From an uncultured Slackia sp. (GTDB lineage Bacteria; Actinomycetota; Coriobacteriia; Coriobacteriales; Eggerthellaceae): 10,719 nucleotides of DNA. Below, one piece after another: positions 6,641 through 10,719 of this stretch (positions are counted from its first letter, which is position 1; each line of letters begins with the position of its first letter). Made by a program: the position numbers and the translations under genes. The notes beneath the pieces were generated by a model, which saw nothing but the letters and a program-made list of their open reading frames with translations, ran no database searches and had not been told where the DNA came from. The stretch spans positions 1 to 10,719 of the forward strand of contig USEZ01000054.1 in the NCBI GenBank assembly GCA_900553775.1, in the 5' to 3' direction.

Positions 6641-6743
6641 AATTTCCATGCCGAAAGCCAGCGTCGCCGGTTGCCGCCAAGGCCGCAACCCTCCAACATG
6701 GCAGAGACGAGAAAGCGGCGCAGTGTGTCGCCCCATAAGCCTG

Positions 6744-6773
6744 GGGCGCATGCGCGTATGTGCGCATGCGCCC
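6744..6773. repeat. Paired GCGCATGCGC palindromes forming a 12-bp inverted repeat
   Basis: GGGCGCATGCGC (6744-6755) and GCGCATGCGCCC (6762-6773) are perfect inverted copies around a 6-nt centre. Each arm contains the self-complementary decamer GCGCATGCGC, so it is also a direct repeat with 16-bp period. A competing 5-bp hairpin GCCCC/GGGGC at 6730-6747 overlaps the left arm, so the two structures would exclude each other in RNA. It could be an operator for a dimeric regulator or a switchable RNA element. Confidence 0.55.
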
Positions 6774-6833
6774 ATCCGGCCGCGCAACCGGCAAACAGCG
6801 CTCTTTGTCGAAGAACACGCACCCGAGTCCAAT

Positions 6834-6856
6834 TTTTTGCGGGTATGCCGCAAAAA
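6834..6856. repeat. 9-bp inverted repeat TTTTTGCGG/CCGCAAAAA
   Basis: TTTTTGCGG (6834-6842), 5-nt loop GTATG, CCGCAAAAA (6848-6856). The arms are perfect. The order of T-tract, GC stem and A-tract is the reverse of an intrinsic terminator on both strands, so I list it as a structural repeat within the hairpin-rich spacer and not as a terminator. Confidence 0.5.
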
Positions 6857-6864
6857 GGCGGCCA

Positions 6865-6896
6865 TTCCCAGGTCATCGATTTCGACGACCTGGGAA
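6865..6896 (-). ncRNA. 14-bp hairpin with strand-specific G-U pair (candidate structured RNA element)
   Basis: Left arm 6865-6878 (TTCCCAGGTC, A, TCG) pairs with right arm 6883-6896 (CGA, C, GACCTGGGAA) around a 4-nt loop. The single imperfect position is A-C if plus-strand RNA is made, but G-U on the minus strand, making that stem continuous. Together with 6603-6640 this is the best evidence in the spacer that minus-strand RNA is what folds. Confidence 0.45.
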
Positions 6897-6917
6897 AACG
6901 GCGAAACCAGGGGACGC

Positions 6918-6936
6918 AAAAAGCCCGAAGGGCGTC
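6918..6936 (-). terminator. Possible intrinsic terminator after the Na/Pi gene
   Basis: Read on minus: GCCC, TTC loop, GGGC, then TTTTT (6922-6918). The GC stem is only 4 bp, but the tight loop and immediate U-tract have the terminator form. It lies about 130 nt downstream of the Na/Pi transporter stop codon. No better U-tract terminator is seen nearer that gene. If it works, the remaining hairpins to 6603 belong to a separate transcript or to read-through. Confidence 0.4.
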
Positions 6937-7061
6937 GAATCCGTGGCACAGCCGCAAAAAACCGGACTCGACAGCCGAAAAGCGAGCAAGAACGCGAGGA
7001 AATCCGGGCATCGTCGGCAGCGCGGGCTTGCCGTCGCGCGGCGGCGCGAGGCAAAAAGCCC

Positions 7062-8774
7062 CTATGCCTCCACCAGCGTTTCTTGACCGGGTTCGGGATC
7101 GATCATGAAGTAATCGAGCACGTCGCGGTCGGCCTTCGCCAAATCGGCGATGTTCATGCAGCTCGTGCCCACGCGGCCGATGTCGTAGAGCATGCGGTTG
7201 AACACGGCCGTCATCGAGGCCGAGCACTCCTTGGCCGCCACGCGCTTCATGTGCGCCTTGCGGGCGCCGGTCTCGGCATCCACCAGGCTCGCACTGGCTG
7301 CGAACACGCTCTTGGCGTTTTCCACCTCGCCCGTGGCAAGGGCCTTCATCGCATCGGCGAACATGCCCTCGGCGATGGCCATGGCCTTCTGCGATTCGTC
7401 GATCGCGGCCTCGGAATACTTCACGCCCTTGCACGATTTCACGATATGGCCGCACAGCGCAGCCACGCGCTCGACGTCGTTCAAGCCGCGCATGAGCTTC
7501 ATCGTATGGGCGGCCTGGTCTTCGTTGAGCACTCCTGCGGCGAACATCTCGGCAAGATAATCGGTCACCTTCTGGCACAATTCGCCCGCCGCCGCGGCCT
7601 TGCGGGCCGCTTCGTCCAGACGTTTGGAATCGCGGTCGCGCAGCGATGCCGAAATGTCGTGCAGCGACACGCGGATGGTATCCCCGCAGCGCTCGATTTC
7701 CTGCGCCACCATCTGCAGCGCTGCAACAGGCTGGGACATCAGGCGATCGTCGAGATACATCGGCTCGGCGGGATCGGTCACGTTTTTCGCGCCGACGGCC
7801 TTTTCGGGAATGATGCGCATGACGACCTTCACCATCAGCCAGATGAACGGCAGCCACAAAAGCGTCATGGCCACGTTGAACGAGGTATGCGCATTGGCGA
7901 TCTGGCGGGAAATAACCTCGACTTCAGGGCCTGCCGGCGAAATGAACTGCACGAATGCCGCAAACGCCGGAATGAACCAGATGAAAATCAGGCAGCCGGA
8001 AATATTGAACAGGCTGTGCGACACCGCCACGCGCTTGGCGTTGCGGCTCTGGCCGATGCTGGCAAGAAGCGCCGTGATCGTGGTGCCGATGTTGTCGCCC
8101 AAAAGCACGGGGATGGCGCCCGTCAGACCGATCACGCTGGTCACGCCGTCGGGGCCGGGCGTAGCGGCAAGGTTTTGCAGCACGGCGATGGTAGCCGAGC
8201 TGCTCTGGACGATCACCGTCATGATGGTGCCCACGGCAACACCCAAAATGGGAATGTCCACCACCTGGGAAATCATATCGATGAACACCGGGCTTTCAGC
8301 CAACGGCTTCATGGAATCGCCCATGGTCTCGATGCCCAGGAACAAAAGGCCGAAGCCCAGAATGCTCAGGCCGATGCTCTTGATGCGCTCGCTTTTCGCG
8401 ATGAACGACACCAAAAAGCCGATGAACACGAACGCCAGAATATAGTCGGTGATTTTGAACGCGATGATCTGCGCCGTGATCGTGGTGCCGATGTTGGCGC
8501 CCAAGATGATCGAAATGGCCTGCGGCAAACCCATGAGGCGGGCGCTCACGAAACCGATCGCCATCACCGTGGTGGCGCTCGAGCTTTGCAGCACGGCCGT
8601 CGTCAGCGCGCCGGCAAGCACGCCGAGAACCGGGTTTTTCGTCAAAAGGGAAAGGATGCTCTTCATTTTCTCGCCGGCGACCTTCTGCAAGTTGTCGCTC
8701 ATCATATTCATGCCGAAAATGAAGATGGCGAGCCCGCCAAGCAGGCCCAAAGCGGTGGTAAGCGCGGTGTCCAC
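7062..8774 (-). CDS. Na/Pi cotransporter family protein with PhoU-like C-terminal domain
   Basis: This encodes a 570-aa inner-membrane protein of the NptA/YjbB type, which couples phosphate movement to sodium. The two inverted transport repeats are obvious: QSSSAT at 63-68 and 190-195, each followed by a second signature, GANIGTT (92-98) and GDNIGTT (226-232). Hydrophobic helices fill residues about 5-325, including a long WLPFIWLMVKVVM helix near 307-319. From about 345 to 560 the protein is soluble and helical, like the PhoU domain that follows many members and is thought to sense or gate phosphate. The start is GTG at 8774, supported by AGGAGA about 7 nt upstream and by a normal N-terminal first helix. 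The stop is TAG. The length fits the PhoU-fused subgroup. It is followed by the hairpin-rich spacer and preceded by twin TTTGCAAA sites that may regulate it. Import or export direction cannot be told from sequence. Confidence 0.95.
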   Translation of the reverse strand: MDTALTTALGLLGGLAIFIFGMNMMSDNLQKVAGEKMKSILSLLTKNPVLGVLAGALTTAVLQSSSATTVMAIGFVSARLMGLPQAISIILGANIGTTITAQIIAFKITDYILAFVFIGFLVSFIAKSERIKSIGLSILGFGLLFLGIETMGDSMKPLAESPVFIDMISQVVDIPILGVAVGTIMTVIVQSSSATIAVLQNLAATPGPDGVTSVIGLTGAIPVLLGDNIGTTITALLASIGQSRNAKRVAVSHSLFNISGCLIFIWFIPAFAAFVQFISPAGPEVEVISRQIANAHTSFNVAMTLLWLPFIWLMVKVVMRIIPEKAVGAKNVTDPAEPMYLDDRLMSQPVAALQMVAQEIERCGDTIRVSLHDISASLRDRDSKRLDEAARKAAAAGELCQKVTDYLAEMFAAGVLNEDQAAHTMKLMRGLNDVERVAALCGHIVKSCKGVKYSEAAIDESQKAMAIAEGMFADAMKALATGEVENAKSVFAASASLVDAETGARKAHMKRVAAKECSASMTAVFNRMLYDIGRVGTSCMNIADLAKADRDVLDYFMIDPEPGQETLVEA

Positions 8775-8827
8775 GAAAGCTTCTCCTCAGTCGTACGGGG
8801 GCATCTGCATAAAACCATCGGGAGAGA

Positions 8828-8833
8828 AGTATA
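8828..8833 (-). promoter_or_regulatory. Possible -10 box of the Na/Pi gene
   Basis: TATACT on the minus strand (8833-8828) is a good -10 hexamer about 54 bp upstream of the GTG start. The matching -35 position (around 8851-8856) reads CGGGGG, far from consensus. If this is the promoter, it probably needs an activator. The TTTGCAAA pair just upstream would be suitably placed. Confidence 0.35.
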
Positions 8834-8856
8834 GCGGCGGGCATGCTTTACCCCCG

Positions 8857-8883
8857 CTTTGCAAATGTAAGATCTTTGCAAAG
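8857..8883. promoter_or_regulatory. Two TTTGCAAA palindromes, 17 bp apart
   Basis: CTTTGCAAA occurs at 8857-8865 and again at 8874-8882, extended by G8883. Each contains the 8-bp palindrome TTTGCAAA, and they repeat with a 17-bp offset. They lie about 24-50 bp upstream of the candidate -10 box of the Na/Pi gene, where an activator would bind. I do not recognise the regulator. A phosphate-responsive factor is a guess from the gene it precedes. Confidence 0.5.
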
Positions 8884-9186
8884 TCGCGCCGCCCTGATGC
8901 GCAGGCGCGAACATACGTCCTACCTGCGAAAATGCGTGAAATGGATTATTTTTTACAAAGATGCGCAAAACAAGGCGTCCTTGGTGCGCTCGCATTGCAT
9001 GAACGCGGCGAAATCATGCAGCGCCGGCAAGGCGTCCCGACGAAGATGCGGGCGGAAAACGCATGCACGCGACCGAAAGGCAACAGGCGGCAAACGGAAG
9101 CAGGCGGACGGCGGCGGACCGGCACCGAAGCCGACAGACGAGAAGGCGCACGCCGGCAAACGTGACGCGCAGCCCGCAAAAGCCGC
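8884..9186. other. Spacer without supported gene
   Basis: About 300 bp between the Na/Pi control region and the SDR terminator hairpin. The longest sensible plus-strand reading starts at the ATG at 8932 and ends at 9165 (77 aa, MREMDYFLQRC...), becoming Arg/Gly-rich. It has no ribosome binding site and weak codon bias, so it is not called. Nothing else is recognisable. Confidence 0.4.
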
Positions 9187-9212
9187 AAAGGGCGGCCCGA
9201 AAGCCGCCCTTT
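9187..9212. terminator. Bidirectional terminator-like hairpin
   Basis: AAAGGGCGGC (9187-9196), loop CCGAAA, GCCGCCCTTT (9203-9212): a perfect 10-bp stem with A/T ends, so a short U-run follows the GC stem on either strand. On minus it lies 58 nt downstream of the SDR stop and is followed by TTTGCGGCTTTT. It is the most likely transcription stop for the SDR gene. Confidence 0.75.
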
Positions 9213-9237
9213 GTTCCATATCGCGATAGCCGGCATC

Positions 9238-9258
9238 CAAGAAACGCGCGGTTTCTTG
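9238..9258 (-). terminator. Small hairpin immediately after the SDR gene
   Basis: CAAGAAAC (9238-9245), loop GCGCG, GTTTCTTG (9251-9258): a perfect 8-bp stem starting 11 nt beyond the SDR stop codon. It has no U-tract. It may protect the 3' end or act together with the stronger hairpin at 9187-9212. Confidence 0.4.
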
Positions 9259-9269
9259 CAGCCCGGAAC

Positions 9270-10037
9270 TTACGGCCTCAGGCCGCTGCCGCCCTGCATG
9301 GTGATGGTTTCGCCCGAAATGTATTTCGCGTCATCGGAACACAGAAATACCGCCGTGCGTCCGATGTCGGTTTCGGCGTCGCCGAAGCGGCCTGCGGGAA
9401 TGCCGCCGATCTGCTTCTCGTACGCCTCGGGATATTCCTCTTTCCATGCCGCAAGCTGCGCGGTCATGACCAGCGGGCAGATCACGTTGCAGTTGATGCC
9501 GTCGGGACCCCACTCGGTGGCGGCCACGCGCGTCATGCCGCGAATGCCCTCTTTGGCGGCGGCGTAGGAGCTTTGGCCGTAGCGGCCGAACAGACCGGCA
9601 CCCGAGGCGAAGTTCACCACAGAGCCCTTGGCCTCCTTCAAATACGGATGGCAGTGCTTCATGTAGAAGAACGCGGCGTACAGGCCCGACATGATCGCCT
9701 TGTCGAAATCTTCCTTCGTATGCTCGACCAGCGTGAGGCCCGATGCGGAATTCTGCGCGTTGTTGATGAGGAAATCGATACGGCCGAATTCCTCGGCAGT
9801 CTGCCTGACCGCCGATTCTACCTGCGCCTCATCGCCGCCGTCGGCCTGCAGACACAAGACCTTGATGCCGTAAAGACGCTCGAGCTCCTCCTTGGCGTCT
9901 TCGAGCTTTTTCGCGTTGCGGCCCGTGATAGCCAGATTGCAGCCTTCCTTGGCGAATGCCGTCGAAAGCCCCCAGCCGATGCCGCCGCCTTTGCCGCCTC
10001 CCGTGATGATGGCGACCTTGCCGTCGAATTTGCCCAT
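9270..10037 (-). CDS. SDR-family NAD(P)-dependent oxidoreductase
   Basis: This encodes a 255-aa cytosolic short-chain dehydrogenase/reductase of normal length. It has a Rossmann fold with T12-G13 and a glycine-rich loop TGGGKGGGIG (12-21), R40 after the second strand (favouring NADP(H)), NNAQ (92-95) in place of the usual NNAG, catalytic S145 in NFASG, and the Y158xxxK162 pair. Two departures from classical SDRs are visible: the glycine loop is two residues longer than TGxxxGIG, and the position of the catalytic-tetrad Asn (usually in an N-L-x-G segment) reads G118 in SGLYAAFF. The frame is open upstream to 10352, but the ATG at 10037 is chosen because it starts MGKFDGKVAIITG as SDRs do and AAGGAGG lies 6 nt before it. 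The substrate is unknown. Many gut Coriobacteriia use SDRs on steroids and bile acids, but nothing here shows that. Confidence 0.93.
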   Translation of the reverse strand: MGKFDGKVAIITGGGKGGGIGWGLSTAFAKEGCNLAITGRNAKKLEDAKEELERLYGIKVLCLQADGGDEAQVESAVRQTAEEFGRIDFLINNAQNSASGLTLVEHTKEDFDKAIMSGLYAAFFYMKHCHPYLKEAKGSVVNFASGAGLFGRYGQSSYAAAKEGIRGMTRVAATEWGPDGINCNVICPLVMTAQLAAWKEEYPEAYEKQIGGIPAGRFGDAETDIGRTAVFLCSDDAKYISGETITMQGGSGLRP

Positions 10038-10415
10038 GCGATGCCTCCTTACGTTTCCGTTGTTTTCACGCGCTAGCGTAAACGGGTATTCCCGGCATAA
10101 CGCCGGCAATTCTGCCGAAGGCACGGTTTCGGCCGCTACCGCCTCGCCGCAAGCGCAGCCGAAACACGACGGAAGCAACCGCCGTGCAGGCATGACGACG
10201 CACGCAGCACGGCAGCCCTTCCGCCAAGAAACGCCGCGCCGCGTACGAAGGGCCGACGCGGCCGACGTCGAATCGCACGGTCGGCGCACCTTCGATGTCT
10301 GCGGCGACGTCGGCCGGCACGAGCAAGCCGCGCCAAGCGCCGCCGCAGGCAACCGCCCGCGACCGGCCGACGTTCACGCACCCGCGCTCGTTGCGGGCAG
10401 CCGGCATCGACGCGC
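10038..10415. other. Spacer upstream of the SDR gene
   Basis: 378 bp of GC-rich sequence between the end of the membrane-protein gene and the SDR start. Open frames here are extensions or shadows with Arg/Ala-rich products. It contains the SDR ribosome site (AAGGAGG near 10044-10050), an 8-bp palindrome CGCTAGCG just upstream of it, and the inverted repeat at 10259-10316. I could not identify a convincing promoter. Confidence 0.45.
10259..10316. repeat. 12-bp inverted repeat with 34-nt spacer
   Basis: CGGCCGACGTCG (10259-10270) and CGACGTCGGCCG (10305-10316) are perfect inverted copies. The repeat is 100-160 bp after the stop of the upstream membrane-protein gene and could be a large hairpin at its 3' end. 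There is no U-tract. The arms use the GCCGAC word common in this GC-rich region, which lowers its significance. Confidence 0.45.
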
Positions 10416-10719
10416 CTACATGACGAACGTCACGGGCAGCGCCGCCATAACCACCAAGAAGCGCAGCAGGAATCCGCCCACGAGCACGCCCGCGTCGGAT
10501 GCGGCGCTGATCATGTGCGCCTTCTTGGACTCCTCGAACTCCTTCTCCGAGAAGAACAGCAGCCACGTTTCAAGCGCGGTGGGAGCCACCAGGCCGATCA
10601 GCACCAGGCCGACCCAGAACCACACGGCCCACTCGCCCGCCACCAGGCTCATGACCGATTCGAAGCCCGCGGTGGAGTTGTAGCTCGTGATGAAGCACAG
10701 CGACGCCACCAGCACGAGC
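10416..10719 (-). CDS. C-terminal part of a polytopic membrane protein, probably an NrfD/DmsC-type anchor (partial)
   Basis: Only the last 100 or so codons are inside the window. The frame is open to the right edge, so the start lies beyond it. The visible part has three hydrophobic segments: one at the left of the fragment (VASLCFITSY), one long helix WAVWFWVGLVLIGLVAPTALE, and a final one GVLVGGFLLRFLVVMAALPV ending in FVM. The pattern FWxGLVLIGLVxPxALE resembles the late helix of NrfD/PsrC and DmsC-like subunits, which anchor molybdenum-oxidoreductase or iron-sulfur complexes and exchange electrons with quinones. Such anchors are abundant in Eggerthellaceae. A charged loop (EKEFEESKKAH) joins the last two helices. 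The membrane-protein call is firm, the family is tentative without the rest of the gene. The GTG near 10715 is an internal Val and not a start. Confidence 0.6.
   Translation of the reverse strand, partial: LVLVASLCFITSYNSTAGFESVMSLVAGEWAVWFWVGLVLIGLVAPTALETWLLFFSEKEFEESKKAHMISAASDAGVLVGGFLLRFLVVMAALPVTFVM

Larger units (their letters stand above)
6443..7061 (-). other. Hairpin-dense spacer between the methyltransferase and Na/Pi genes
   Basis: This 619-bp stretch has no credible protein gene: open frames on both strands give Arg/Ala/Pro-rich shadow products without ribosome sites. It contains an unusual run of strong inverted repeats at 6603-6640, 6669-6690, 6744-6773, 6834-6856, 6865-6896 and 6918-6936. 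In the 6603-6640 and 6865-6896 hairpins the imperfect positions are A-C mismatches on plus but G-U pairs on minus, which points to function as minus-strand RNA. It would be the 3' UTR of the Na/Pi gene, the leader of the methyltransferase gene, or an independent RNA gene. It does not match tRNA, tmRNA, SRP or RNase P RNA by eye. Confidence 0.5.

Noticed and set aside
6603..6933. CRISPR-like array in the spacer
   Set aside because: The inverted repeats differ in sequence from one another and are not regularly spaced direct repeats, and no cas gene is present.
6632..7054. 140-codon minus-strand frame in the hairpin-rich spacer
   Set aside because: Arg/Ala-rich, no ribosome site, crosses several perfect inverted repeats, no domain similarity. 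RNA structure explains the region better.
6648..8834. 728-codon plus-strand frame opposite the Na/Pi transporter
   Set aside because: His/Arg/Gly-rich antisense shadow of a gene with clear QSSSAT transport repeats.
8932..9165. 77-codon plus-strand frame beginning MREMDYFLQRC
   Set aside because: The first 40 residues look protein-like, but there is no ribosome binding site, codon bias is weak, and the second half is Arg/Gly-rich. Evidence is insufficient to call a gene.
10038..10352. N-terminal extension of the SDR frame to 10352
   Set aside because: The added 105 residues are Arg/Ala/Cys-rich with no domain, while the ATG at 10037 has an excellent AAGGAGG and the standard SDR start.

Overview
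The window looks like chromosome from a GC-rich (about 60% by eye) actinobacterium. The best guess is the Coriobacteriia, family Eggerthellaceae, based on the style of HtpG, the Na/Pi transporter, the SDR enzyme and a NrfD-like membrane anchor. This placement is an inference from protein flavour, not from a search. Almost everything lies on the minus strand; only the fic gene lies on plus.

Layout by coordinate: a 12-bp hairpin (48-75) closes htpG (80-2026, minus, Hsp90). htpG has a consensus sigma70-type promoter (2412-2439) and a perfect CIRCE/HrcA operator (2379-2405), but the predicted transcript carries a leader of roughly 375 nt. Upstream of the promoter is a 10-copy hexamer tandem repeat (2499-2558) beginning 4 nt after the stop of yaaA (2563-3513, minus), whose protein has an apparent ~55-residue internal insertion. 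An AT-rich 308-bp spacer with two clear palindromes separates yaaA from the divergent fic gene (3822-5069, plus, autoinhibited class II Fic AMP-transferase with a C-terminal winged helix). A shared bidirectional terminator (5076-5112) sits between fic and the convergent cytosine-5 DNA methyltransferase gene (5168-6442, minus), which has no restriction enzyme next to it.

Between the methyltransferase and the Na/Pi-cotransporter gene (7062-8774, minus) lies a ~620-bp spacer without a credible ORF but dense in strong hairpins. In two of them the only non-Watson-Crick positions become G-U wobbles on the minus-strand RNA, which suggests a structured minus-strand RNA (3' UTR, methyltransferase leader, or independent ncRNA). 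This is the most unusual part of the window.

The right side holds a 495-bp spacer with twin TTTGCAAA palindromes and two terminator-like hairpins, an SDR oxidoreductase (9270-10037, minus) with unusual nucleotide-binding and active-site motifs, a 378-bp spacer, and the last ~100 codons of a membrane protein resembling NrfD/DmsC anchors (10416-10719, running off the right edge). The genes do not form one pathway: proteostasis (HtpG), iron/peroxide protection (YaaA), post-translational modification (Fic), DNA methylation, phosphate transport and a redox enzyme are simply neighbours. I found no complete new multi-gene system. The candidates for novelty are the RNA-like spacer, the htpG leader, the yaaA-adjacent repeat and the YaaA insertion.
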